NCBI RefSeq assembly: GCF_030682845.1 | Contig: NZ_JAUXNK010000076.1 | Location: 1 to 55,881, forward strand | DNA length: 55,881 bases | Direction of reading: 5' to 3' | Source of the DNA: Methanolobus sp. | Lineage (GTDB): Archaea > Halobacteriota > Methanosarcinia > Methanosarcinales > Methanosarcinaceae | Part shown: in pieces, positions 20,898 through 29,037 of the stretch | How positions within the stretch are numbered: the stretch's first letter is position 1 | How the letters are laid out: each line of letters starts with the position of its first letter | Notes under the pieces: generated by a model | What the model saw: the letters and a program-made list of their open reading frames with translations, nothing else | Told to the model about the DNA's origin: nothing | Database searches by the model: none | Made by a program: the position numbers and the translations under genes

Positions 20898-21770
20898 TCA
20901 GTACCTCAATGAGATATACTTAACGTCAAAGTATGCCCCCGGTGTTGTGAAATCAAAGAACACAAGAGAACCTGCCTCCGGCCTGATCTGGAAGGATACT
21001 TCCGTCCTTGGTTTGATACCTTCGTAACCGGGATCATCTTCACCGAACACTTTACGAATGTCAACAACGATCTCCATTATATCTCCTGTCCTTAACACGG
21101 GCTGTGTGGCCTTGAAAGTGCTCTGGTCACGGATGCGTACAGGTTCGATTGAGAAATACTCAGCTGTAGGTTTATGTATATCAGCGCTTGTTTGGGAAAT
21201 ATCATATCTCAGATTGGAGACATGAGCACCATCGGACAGATAAATGATGATCTGGGACAGGTCCACGTCTTCACTGCCCGGCCCAAGGGAAACAGAAATA
21301 TGTAATTTAGAGATTTGCCCGTATTCAAGTGTATCACTCACAATAACGTTACCTGAACTGCTACTGCTCCCGGTGATGGTGAATGGGTATGTACCTGGTT
21401 GTGCAAAGCGATGCTCAAAATAGGATCCGGCTGCAACAGATTCATTTACATCTGCCACAGATATATCGAAAGCTCCGGAAGTGGATATCCACTCTACCAT
21501 ACCACCTTTGTAAGAGTTGATAGTAGTGGCGGAAACGGTCCCATCAGTTACTGTAACCGTGGAATAGGCCGCACGCTCTCCGTCAACACGGTCAACACGC
21601 ATGTTGGAGGAAACTTCCCTCGTGGTTTCCTGTCCGGTCTGAGAGGCTTTTTGCTGGAGCACACCGGACGTCTTAATAAGGAGTGCTGATGCAACTGCAG
21701 CTACCAGTACCATTGAGATGAAGATGATCAAGGTACCTATACCTACCTGCGCACGGGTGTCACTGTGCAT
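20898..21770 (-). CDS. Archaellin (archaeal flagellin, FlaB/ArlB type)
   Basis: This is a structural subunit of the archaellum or a related filament. The product has 290 residues. The N-terminus shows a class III signal: a short charged leader (MHSDTRAQ), then a [20 protein letters not shown] hydrophobic helix typical of archaellins, cleaved by the prepilin peptidase FlaK/PibD. The rest is beta-rich with few charged residues and ends [11 protein letters not shown]. It stands alone: no flaF, flaG, flaH, flaI or flaJ is in the window. Start ATG 21770 has no evident Shine-Dalgarno sequence. Confidence 0.88.
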   Translation of the reverse strand: MHSDTRAQVGIGTLIIFISMVLVAAVASALLIKTSGVLQQKASQTGQETTREVSSNMRVDRVDGERAAYSTVTVTDGTVSATTINSYKGGMVEWISTSGAFDISVADVNESVAAGSYFEHRFAQPGTYPFTITGSSSSSGNVIVSDTLEYGQISKLHISVSLGPGSEDVDLSQIIIYLSDGAHVSNLRYDISQTSADIHKPTAEYFSIEPVRIRDQSTFKATQPVLRTGDIMEIVVDIRKVFGEDDPGYEGIKPRTEVSFQIRPEAGSLVFFDFTTPGAYFDVKYISLRY

Positions 21771-21981
21771 TGTATGTTTTTGATTTGCTTTCGTGTGCTT
21801 CCCTCATCAAACGTTGTAGCAATCGTGTAACAAGAGTATATAATTTATAGTATATTAATGCTGTTATTTAACGTGCGTCATATTTGAAGCCAGTAAGCAG
21901 AATTGACCATAAATCATCCTCAACTGTCGCATACAGATATAATATATGGTATAATATATAAATAGTTGCATTTATTCAATA
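21771..21981 (-). promoter_or_regulatory. Promoter region of the archaellin gene
   Basis: No gene is visible. The stretch is AT-rich, with a TATA-like element on the minus strand (ACTATAAATTATATACTC) at about 21834-21851. A second pair of TATA-like direct repeats lies near 21940-21962. This suits separate transcription of the archaellin gene from the cyclase gene upstream. Confidence 0.4.
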
Positions 21982-22671
21982 TCAATACGATTTAAAGTCT
22001 GCACTATCAGAAAAATGACCATCCACCAATATTACCCGGGCAGGTGCAGCATCACAGCCTTCCAGCTTCATTGGAAGACAAATAATGTGATATATACCTT
22101 CCTTCACCAGAGAAAGATCAATGTTCTCAAGGACAACAATACCATTTTCCAGAAGCAGCCTGTGATTATCCAGAGATGCACTGCAATCGACCGAAAGAGT
22201 ATCGACACCTATAAGCTTGAACCCATGCTCCAGGATCCACGGTCCCACTTCAGGCTTCAGTCCGCATATACAATCACTCAACCCGGATGTCTGGTTGCAT
22301 GGGTCAGCAGAGCAGTTACGAGTCTTTACCAATACAGTGTCAACATATGGGTCATTATAAGCGCCTGACCTCTTGAAAGCGGCCTGCATCTCAGTGTGCG
22401 AGATATCAACAGTTACACCTGAGAGATCTAAGACTACAGCCCTGCCGAGAAAGGAACTGAGAGGCAGACGGTCAACCGTCATCCCGTTCTCAAGAATATG
22501 GGAAGGGGCATCTACATGAGTTCCTGTGTGGGTTCCAAATGTCACCCTTGAAACCGCATACCCGTCAGACTCGATCGAATACACGGGCTCTACCACTGTT
22601 TCAGGGTCACCTGGATAAACGGAAGTATCCCTGGAGATCCCGACTGTGATGTCAATGATCCTGCCGTGCAT
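21982..22671 (-). CDS. Cyclase-family metal-dependent hydrolase (kynurenine formamidase-like)
   Basis: The product has 229 residues. The metal-binding signature HTGTHVDAPSH is present near residue 47, preceded by the usual DITVGISRD and YPGDP elements. The family includes arylformamidases and polyketide cyclases, and archaeal members have no settled substrate. No tryptophan-degradation genes are nearby, so the true reaction cannot be assigned. The start ATG 22671 lies 17 bases from the PHP gene upstream, so the two are probably cotranscribed. An insertion in the middle carries four cysteines (CSADPCNQTSGLSDCICG), which may bind a metal or form disulfides. Confidence 0.85.
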   Translation of the reverse strand: MHGRIIDITVGISRDTSVYPGDPETVVEPVYSIESDGYAVSRVTFGTHTGTHVDAPSHILENGMTVDRLPLSSFLGRAVVLDLSGVTVDISHTEMQAAFKRSGAYNDPYVDTVLVKTRNCSADPCNQTSGLSDCICGLKPEVGPWILEHGFKLIGVDTLSVDCSASLDNHRLLLENGIVVLENIDLSLVKEGIYHIICLPMKLEGCDAAPARVILVDGHFSDSADFKSY

Positions 22672-22688
22672 CTCTCAGGACCCATTTC

Positions 22689-23330
22689 CTAATACTTCAG
22701 GAAGCGCAGGGAATTGTCCAGTACCCCGTTTGCCTTTTTCTCTGTGAGTCCTGAACCCATGGCCACTTTCCTGGCAAAATCCCGGGTAATGAGATTATCA
22801 GGGCTATGAGCATCGGTATTGACCACAAGTGTGGCACCGGCTTCGATGCCTATGCGTGCAACATGACCGTTGGTCCTGTTATGGCCATTGCGCGCAGTTA
22901 TCTCAAGACACACATCATTGTCACGTGCAGTTTCAGCTTCTTCTACAGTTATGAAACCCGGGTGTGCAAGGATATCCACATCGCTCAGTTCAACTGATGC
23001 TGCATTGGTTCCCGGCATGACCGGCTCATTGATGGTCTCTCCATGAACAACAACAATCTCTGCACCAAGCTGTCTTGACATCCGTGCCAGCGCCGCGATC
23101 TTAGCCGGGGGAACATGGGTTATCTCAACACCAACCAGCACCCTGATGTCATAATCATCCTCCAGATACTTGGCCTTTTTAACATTACTCAGTACATGCT
23201 CCACATTGGAGAAATCAACATGATCAGTAATACCTATTGCCCTGTATCCATGGACAACCGCCCTTCTGACAAGCTCGCTTGGTATCAGTTCTCCGTCACT
23301 GAAAATTGTATGGGTATGCATATCTATCAT
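22689..23330 (-). CDS. PHP-domain metal-dependent phosphoesterase (histidinol-phosphatase-like)
   Basis: The product has 213 residues. The PHP motifs are visible in order: MIDMHTHTIFSDGE (motif I), GITDHVDF (II), GVEITHV and VVHGET (III), LAHPGF, and NTDAHSPDN (IV). Together these give a multi-metal phosphoesterase site. PHP proteins of this size are often annotated as histidinol phosphatases, but no histidine genes are nearby and the substrate may differ. It probably forms an operon with the downstream cyclase-family gene. Confidence 0.9.
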   Translation of the reverse strand: MIDMHTHTIFSDGELIPSELVRRAVVHGYRAIGITDHVDFSNVEHVLSNVKKAKYLEDDYDIRVLVGVEITHVPPAKIAALARMSRQLGAEIVVVHGETINEPVMPGTNAASVELSDVDILAHPGFITVEEAETARDNDVCLEITARNGHNRTNGHVARIGIEAGATLVVNTDAHSPDNLITRDFARKVAMGSGLTEKKANGVLDNSLRFLKY

Positions 23331-23506
23331 GACAAAACCTCAAGAACAATTAAAATAACATTTATCAACATTTATCAAATATTAGATATTACAGATTTTT
23401 GCAATATCTGACAATTATACATCTGCCTATGCTTTACAATTAAATAAATCCATTCATAGGATTTATTGACTGCATTGGCTTTTGCCTTCCACTTCCGTAT
23501 CCAACC

Positions 23507-24505
23507 TCATAGGCTCTTGTAAGCCTTGACTATATTAGCGAGGACCCCTTTGTGTTCGACAGGGAAAAGATCCACAGTAAAGACCTTTAAAGATTCACGA
23601 TAGGCACTTACAGCCTTTTCGACATTCTCAGACCGGTCAGATGTTGCGGATAACTCAAAGTAAGCGTTACCAAGGTTGTTCTGCACGGTGGCATACTCCA
23701 TTGGATTGCTCTGCAGAGTGAAAACTTCAAGGGCATTACTGTAGGAAACTATAGCCATGTTAATGTTATCCGGGCTGCCATCAAAGCGCGACATCTCCAG
23801 ATACACGTTGCCAAGATTGTTCTGCACGCCGGCATACTCTATCGGATAAATGTCTTTCCTGAAGACCCTCAGGGACTCATCATAGTACCGGACAGATTCT
23901 GATAATGAAACACTATCCTCGTTGAAAAGACCTTTTTTCCTGTATGCGTTACCAAGCTTGTTGTTTATTGAGGCAAAATACAAAGGATCCTTCGCTAGTG
24001 AATAGTAACTTAGAGACTCCTCATACAGCCTTATGGAAGTATCCAGGTCCTCTGCCCTGCCACTGGCATCGTATAACTTAAGATATGCGTCCCCAAGGCT
24101 GTACTGAATGAGGAAATTTTCCGCCGGGCTATCATCCATGGTGAAAAGACTGAGTGCTTTTGAGTAAAAGGATATGCTGTTATGGAGATTAGAGGACGCG
24201 TTCCCATATGATGACATCTCTTCATAGGTCTTGCCCAGATAGTAATGGTTCATTCCATATTCAAGCGGAAAATCAGAGGAAGAGATCATTCCAAAAACGC
24301 TGCTATAAGTACTGACAGAGCTCCCAAAATCACGCTGTTCACGACATGTCTGAGCCTGCTCCCATCGGGATTCGACCTGCGCCAGTGTCCTGGTCTTGGA
24401 ATAGTCAGTTACAATAAAGAAAGATGCAATAAGAAGAATGAGGACCAAAATGACCAGGGCGGAGTGCCTGGGAACACCTTCCGGAATCAATTCTTCCAAC
24501 GCCAT
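23507..24505 (-). CDS. Membrane-anchored TPR repeat protein
   Basis: The product has 332 residues. A single transmembrane helix (about residues 18-36, LVILVLILLIASFFIV) is followed by about six tetratricopeptide units with the recurring pattern Y-A-x-(V/I)-(Q/N)-N-(N/K)-LGNAY and a 50-residue period. TPR arrays are protein-binding scaffolds. The partner is unknown. The gene stands alone, with AT-rich gaps on both sides. Confidence 0.85.
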   Translation of the reverse strand: MALEELIPEGVPRHSALVILVLILLIASFFIVTDYSKTRTLAQVESRWEQAQTCREQRDFGSSVSTYSSVFGMISSSDFPLEYGMNHYYLGKTYEEMSSYGNASSNLHNSISFYSKALSLFTMDDSPAENFLIQYSLGDAYLKLYDASGRAEDLDTSIRLYEESLSYYSLAKDPLYFASINNKLGNAYRKKGLFNEDSVSLSESVRYYDESLRVFRKDIYPIEYAGVQNNLGNVYLEMSRFDGSPDNINMAIVSYSNALEVFTLQSNPMEYATVQNNLGNAYFELSATSDRSENVEKAVSAYRESLKVFTVDLFPVEHKGVLANIVKAYKSL

Positions 24506-24601
24506 CGATCGTTTTCACCCGAACATTCAATGAAATTTGTCTTAAATGCAACTAATCTGTAAAAGGATATATAAATAGTAATGTAAAAATGATACCTTGC
24601 T

Positions 24602-25378
24602 TCACTTATCCTTCTGTGAGATGACCTGTGCAAAAGCGAAATTAGGCTTTACATCGTTTATCTTTACGCGTACATGGTCACCTATTTTCACATCCTTTAC
24701 AAAGACCACAAAATTATCAATAAGCACAGCACCGTCCCCACTTGCACCAAATTCCTTTATCTCGACATCGAACTCGTCACCTTTACGGACAGGAGATGTC
24801 AGGAACTTTTTGCCTATAACATATATCTCGGCGCTCTGGGAACGGGAAGCATCAGGAGTATAAGAACGCATGAATGTGAAATTCTTGTCCATCTTATTAA
24901 GGAAATCCTTGAACATGTCACCCTGGAATACCTTGACAACAAAGTGGCCTCCCGGTTTGAGAATCTTTTTGGCACATTCAAGCGCTGAGGTTGTCAGGTC
25001 GATGGACCGTGCGTGGTCCAGGCTCCAGTTGCCTGACAGGTTGGGTGCAGCATCGCATATAACCACATCTACTCCTCTCAGGCCTACCATTTCTACGATT
25101 TTCTCAATGGTCCTGTCGGATGTGATGTCGCCTTTTATGGTTTCGACACCTTCTATAGGAGAGATCTTTTGCAGATCAACGCCAATGATCCTCCCTCCGG
25201 AGATCTCTTTTGCAACTTCCAGCCAGCCTCCCGGTGCAGCCCCGAGGTCAACTACTGTGTCTCCGGATTTGATGAGTTGATGTTTTTCATTGATCTGGAA
25301 TAACTTATAGGATGCCCTTGAACGAAAACCTTCATCCTTGGCCCTCCAGTAATAGTTGTCGCGTCTGTCTCTTGCCAT
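24602..25378 (-). CDS. rlmE: RlmE/FtsJ-type 23S rRNA 2'-O-uridine methyltransferase with TRAM domain
   Basis: This enzyme methylates a conserved uridine in the A loop of 23S rRNA using S-adenosylmethionine. The product is 258 residues from ATG 25378. The frame could extend to TTG 25405, but family members begin at MARDRRDNYY. It shows the SAM-binding VVDLGAAPGGWLEVA motif and the K-D-K-E type catalytic residues (RSRASYKLFQ, DAAPN, VVKVFQG). The C-terminal 60 residues form an RNA-binding TRAM domain (KGDEFDVEIKEFGASGDG), as in many archaeal members. It is the last gene of an apparent three-gene minus-strand operon with a small unknown gene and a Vms1-like gene. Confidence 0.94.
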   Translation of the reverse strand: MARDRRDNYYWRAKDEGFRSRASYKLFQINEKHQLIKSGDTVVDLGAAPGGWLEVAKEISGGRIIGVDLQKISPIEGVETIKGDITSDRTIEKIVEMVGLRGVDVVICDAAPNLSGNWSLDHARSIDLTTSALECAKKILKPGGHFVVKVFQGDMFKDFLNKMDKNFTFMRSYTPDASRSQSAEIYVIGKKFLTSPVRKGDEFDVEIKEFGASGDGAVLIDNFVVFVKDVKIGDHVRVKINDVKPNFAFAQVISQKDK

Positions 25379-25408
25379 ATGAATCTGTAGCCTCATTAAA
25401 TCCAAATG

Positions 25409-25987
25409 TCAAATACCTTGTGCAGCTCTTAACTGTTCAAGCTTCCTGCTCAGTTCCTGCAGCTCATCTTCAATGCCGTCCATTCCTCCGGGAAGCCAGG
25501 AATCGTAATCACAGTACAGGTTAAGGATATCGCCATACCTTTCTGAAAGAGCGGATAGTCCGGCTTCACTTATCCTGGTCTCTGAGAAAGAACGTATATC
25601 CCCTCCAAGCTCCATAGCCTGTTTATGCAGGTCTGCAGAAAAGCTTTTTGAAACCCTTTCCAGGTCGACCTCCCTTTTGGACATCATGAGAATATCAATA
25701 GCTTCACTTAGTTCAAAGGGTATATCCGGAAAAGCGTTTGGCCCGGGAATATAATAATTCTTCCCGCCTGGGTGGCTTGCAGCTGAGTCAGCGCCTTTAA
25801 CTTCATCGGAACTGATTATTTCGATCAGGTGCTCATCCAGTGCTTTCCGGCACATCTCAGTTATCGTTTCCGCAGAGAAGTCCTCTTTCCTCAGGAAAGA
25901 GATCTCTTCTGCTATAGCGCATATCTCATCCTCCCTTAAAGCACCAAGTGCATCAATGATGCCTGCAAGTTCCTCGTTTGTGATCAT
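25409..25987 (-). CDS. Conserved acidic protein of unknown function
   Basis: The product has 192 residues and is soluble, acidic and mostly helical, with a likely C-terminal coiled coil (GIEDELQELSRKLEQLRAAQ). No catalytic motif is recognised. It sits between a Vms1-like peptidyl-tRNA hydrolase and the rRNA methyltransferase RlmE, in the same direction with gaps of about 30 bases. A link to ribosome function is suggested by context only. Confidence 0.75.
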   Translation of the reverse strand: MITNEELAGIIDALGALREDEICAIAEEISFLRKEDFSAETITEMCRKALDEHLIEIISSDEVKGADSAASHPGGKNYYIPGPNAFPDIPFELSEAIDILMMSKREVDLERVSKSFSADLHKQAMELGGDIRSFSETRISEAGLSALSERYGDILNLYCDYDSWLPGGMDGIEDELQELSRKLEQLRAAQGI

Positions 25988-26023
25988 AAGATTTCCTATT
26001 CATATCAACATTTATTTGCTTAC

Positions 26024-27064
26024 TTATAATTTGTAGCGCCTGAGAACAAGCATTTGCTTCAATATGTCATCAGGATTGTGCTTTTCTATACGCACATCCG
26101 CAGATGATAAAAGTCGTGGAATATCTTCTGCTATGCCTGTTGTGATCATTTTTGCCACCTGCTGGTCGCCGCAGATCAGCAGGTAATCAGGAGACTCCTC
26201 AAGGGACCCCAGTATATTTACAAGAGCACTTCGCACTTTTTCCGCATGGTGCACGACCTCTTCATCCCTCAGGCGTTCAAAGCGTCTCTGGCTGAACCCG
26301 CCCTTTGAGTGTTTTGATTTTACGTTGCTACGGATGATCTCATATGAATCAAATGTCCGGGAATCCCGGGAGTAACCTGCCAGAGACTCACCTGCATGTG
26401 CAACTATGACAAGGGTTGCCTCCTCCCTGTCCAGAAGCATGCTCAAAGGTGTGACATTGAATGAGTCTCCTGCCTGCCAAACTGCATTTTCCACAGGGAA
26501 TGGGGGAATGACCAGTTCATTCACCATGTGCCCCGGGTCATAGAAAAGCACGCACCCGTTTGAGGATTCGATCTTTTGTATAAGCTGTAAGGATTCCGGG
26601 TCTATCTGGCCTTCGGGTATGCCCCTGTAAAGCTCATTCGACAGGGAATGATCCGATGGTACATAAATTGTCAGCAGATCAGCAGAAGGCGACCTCATGG
26701 AAGACAAAGAATGCATGTAGTCCTGTGCCTTGCGCGGGGAGAGCGTTTCAACAAGGCGATAGGCTGCCTGCGAAGGACATGTCTCTTTCTGGATCTCAAG
26801 TTCGTGTTCCAGGGTACGGACCCTCACCTCTGCAATATTCAGATTTTCTTCAGCAACCTGTTTGGCTGCCACAGCCTTTTTTTCATTCTCAGCACTCTTA
26901 TCCATCCTTCTCTGCAGGGTACTGATATCCAGCCTGAGCTCAACGATATGCGAGTGAAGTCTGTCAATCTCTTCTTCCAGTTTTTCTTTTCCCGTGTACC
27001 TGCCAAAAAGAGAATTGATATTATCTGCAAGTTTACCTTTTTCTGTCTTGCCCTTTTCTGTCAT
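26024..27064 (-). CDS. Archaeal Vms1/ANKZF1-type (eRF1-like) peptidyl-tRNA hydrolase
   Basis: Vms1 family enzymes release nascent chains from stalled 60S/50S ribosomes by cutting peptidyl-tRNA. The product is 346 residues from ATG 27064. A basic N-terminus and a coiled coil (about residues 25-95) are followed by a release-factor-like domain carrying KGGFSQRRFERLRDEE, in which Gln259 matches the catalytic glutamine position of the family. The C-terminal LLICGDQQVAK and MLVLRRYKL segments fit the eRF1-like fold. The frame extends to 27142, but a strong TATA box lies 20-33 bases before ATG 27064 and no Shine-Dalgarno sequence is seen, which fits a leaderless mRNA starting at this ATG. Confidence 0.85.
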   Translation of the reverse strand: MTEKGKTEKGKLADNINSLFGRYTGKEKLEEEIDRLHSHIVELRLDISTLQRRMDKSAENEKKAVAAKQVAEENLNIAEVRVRTLEHELEIQKETCPSQAAYRLVETLSPRKAQDYMHSLSSMRSPSADLLTIYVPSDHSLSNELYRGIPEGQIDPESLQLIQKIESSNGCVLFYDPGHMVNELVIPPFPVENAVWQAGDSFNVTPLSMLLDREEATLVIVAHAGESLAGYSRDSRTFDSYEIIRSNVKSKHSKGGFSQRRFERLRDEEVVHHAEKVRSALVNILGSLEESPDYLLICGDQQVAKMITTGIAEDIPRLLSSADVRIEKHNPDDILKQMLVLRRYKL

Positions 27065-27083
27065 TCGAAATATCAATATAAAA

Positions 27084-27097
27084 TTTTTATATAAAAA
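27084..27097 (-). promoter_or_regulatory. TATA box of the Vms1-like gene
   Basis: On the minus strand the sequence TTTTTATATAAAAA spans positions -33 to -20 relative to ATG 27064. Its centre is at -27, the usual distance from an archaeal transcription start, so the mRNA should begin at or next to the start codon. Confidence 0.6.
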
Positions 27098-27213
27098 GCC
27101 TATCCATCCTTTTGATATTATCCTTATCATGTTTGTATTCAAACATTATTTTGTACGTAGCCATTCAAAAGAATTGAAAATAAAAAGAGGGATAAAAATG
27201 AGAGGAAAAAGGT

Positions 27214-28050
27214 TCAGGCATTCATCACAAGCCTGAAACCAGTCATAGGATCCCCGTCACGAGCATCTTTTTTGACTCGATAGGCAGAATCCAATGCATT
27301 TGAAAAACTAGACCAGCTGCCGCCTCTGGCTACTTTCAGAGTGCTGCCGCTCTTTACTACTGCGCTACCGTCTTCATATGCGCTGCTGTAGCCTTCAGCC
27401 CAGCTGTCCTGGACATATTCACCTACGTTCCCATGAATATCGTACATCCCCCATGGGTTTGGAAGCTTCTGGCCTACATTATGAGTTGCACCATCAGAGT
27501 TATCCTTGAACCAGGCATGATTTGCAAGGGTCATACCCTTCTCGGCATCGATGGCTCCGAAGGAATATTCCGTAGTTGTCCCTGCCCTGGCTGCATATTC
27601 CCATTCGGCTTCTGTAGGCAGCCTGTACTTGGTAGTACCTTCCTTCTCGTTGAGCTTGGCTATGAATTGCTGTACCTCGTTCCATGAAATAGATTCTACA
27701 GGTTTATTATCGCCTTTAGATGCAGAAGGATTGCTGTCCATGACCTCCATCCACTGCTTTTGTGTCACTTCATGCTTACTGATATAGAAGGAATTCTGCA
27801 GCCTTACCTGATGGACAGGCTGTGAAGCAGCATACTTAGCAGAGCCCATGCTGAAGGTGCCTGCTTCGATATGCACGAATTCCATTCCGAGGGTATTTGT
27901 ATATCCATCACCTGGAGCGGCACCTCCTGCACCATTTACGTTTGCAGTACCATCATCATTACCACTGTCGTCCGAACTGCACCCTGCTACTGAAACGACA
28001 ATCAGCAGTATTAATATGATCAGAAATTTTTGATTTTTGAGCATGCACAT
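27214..28050 (-). CDS. Lipoprotein with SUMF1 / formylglycine-generating-enzyme fold
   Basis: The product has 278 residues. The N-terminus is a lipoprotein signal with a lipobox (VVSVAGC, Cys at about residue 24) and a low-complexity linker rich in Asp, Gly and Ala. Residues of about 50-278 form the FGE-sulfatase domain: EFVHIEAGTFSMGS, YRLPTEAEWEYAARAG, IHGNVGEYVQDSW, VARGGSW and MTGFRLV. The mature domain has no cysteine, so the two catalytic cysteines of true formylglycine-generating enzymes are absent. It is more likely a binding or structural member of the family. ATG 28050 has GAGG 8 bases upstream. Confidence 0.88.
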   Translation of the reverse strand: MCMLKNQKFLIILILLIVVSVAGCSSDDSGNDDGTANVNGAGGAAPGDGYTNTLGMEFVHIEAGTFSMGSAKYAASQPVHQVRLQNSFYISKHEVTQKQWMEVMDSNPSASKGDNKPVESISWNEVQQFIAKLNEKEGTTKYRLPTEAEWEYAARAGTTTEYSFGAIDAEKGMTLANHAWFKDNSDGATHNVGQKLPNPWGMYDIHGNVGEYVQDSWAEGYSSAYEDGSAVVKSGSTLKVARGGSWSSFSNALDSAYRVKKDARDGDPMTGFRLVMNA

Positions 28051-28360
28051 AAAGATTCCTCACTGTAAAGATGATTTTGTAGAAGTAGAAGTATTAAAAC
28101 ATATCGATTTAAGGCAGTAAAGAAGCAGTAAGCACTAGATAATATGAGAACGTAGACAGAGAGTATTGGGAATATGAGATATGGACAATCACTGAATAAA
28201 ATGGAAGTTACCACCGGGAAAAGGATGAAATAGTTATGCTGCGTCGTGAAAGATTACGGTAAAAGATTAATATTTATCAGATGAATGGTGATGTATTCAC
28301 GCCAACCATTTACTTTTTTCTGTTCCTGTGCTTGTTTTCATGATGTTTAAGGCTACATTC
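28051..28360. other. Intergenic region of 310 bases with a hairpin and T run
   Basis: No convincing gene is present. Upstream of the lipoprotein gene (minus strand) there is a weak TATA-like element near 28090-28101. A bulged hairpin (AATGGTGA pairing with TCAC and CCATT) at about 28284-28310 is followed on the plus strand by TACTTTTTTC. That would terminate a plus-strand transcript, although no plus-strand gene lies before it. Confidence 0.35.
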
Positions 28361-28888
28361 TCAGTTATAATCCGGGTTCATCCATACCATCAGGACATCG
28401 GCCTCAAAACTCCCGTCAGGTTTTTTAATCCTCTTCTCCATCCTGCCTTCCTCCACAAATCCAAGAGACTTGTAAAGGCTTATGGCAGCATGATTGCTTT
28501 CCTTTGCTATCAACTCGACCCGGAGAACCTCCGGATGATCCGACCTTACCTTATCGAGCATAGCAATAAAAAGTGCCCTCCCAAAACCCTTTCTCTGAAA
28601 GGAAGGGTACACAGCAACGGTAAGATGCTCGAGAACATGCGAGAGAGCACTGAGAGTGGGCCTATAGGTGTGTATCTCTCCGATGAGCCCGGCGCCTTCG
28701 CCATCATCAACCACAAAGATGATCCCGTCCGCAAGGCTGTTCCCGAGGAACTTATCAACGTATTCTTCTGTTATCTCGTGGGCTTCACGTACAAGACCGT
28801 GGGGGCGTGAAGTAACCTCACGGTAGAGAGCAAGAATCTTGTATTTATCGCTGAGGGTTGCTGGGCGGGGAAGCGGTAGAGGAGTCAA
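28361..28888 (-). CDS. GNAT-family N-acetyltransferase
   Basis: The product has 175 residues. The acetyl-CoA-binding motif A (HLTVAVYPSFQRKGFGRALF) and motif B (NHAAISLYKSLGFVEEGRMEKR) are clear. The substrate cannot be predicted; members with this C-terminus act on small amines, peptides or protein N-termini. The start is TTG 28888, preceded by AAGGTG. It is transcribed divergently from coaBC. Confidence 0.88.
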   Translation of the reverse strand: MTPLPLPRPATLSDKYKILALYREVTSRPHGLVREAHEITEEYVDKFLGNSLADGIIFVVDDGEGAGLIGEIHTYRPTLSALSHVLEHLTVAVYPSFQRKGFGRALFIAMLDKVRSDHPEVLRVELIAKESNHAAISLYKSLGFVEEGRMEKRIKKPDGSFEADVLMVWMNPDYN

Positions 28889-29037
28889 TGTAAATGCACC
28901 TTCTTTTCAATCTATAAGCACATTACCATTTAAGTACAAAATACTACAAGTATAAAGAGTATAAATAAATCAAACTCTTTTTACCCACCCCTCTTAAATA
29001 CTAAAAATTCACTTATTTAATCAAAAAAGGATATAAT

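Noticed and set aside
28020-28214. Minus-strand open frame of 64 codons, hydrophobic, upstream of the lipoprotein gene
   Set aside because: It overlaps the lipoprotein's start and ribosome site, has no ribosome site of its own and a composition expected from AT-rich DNA.
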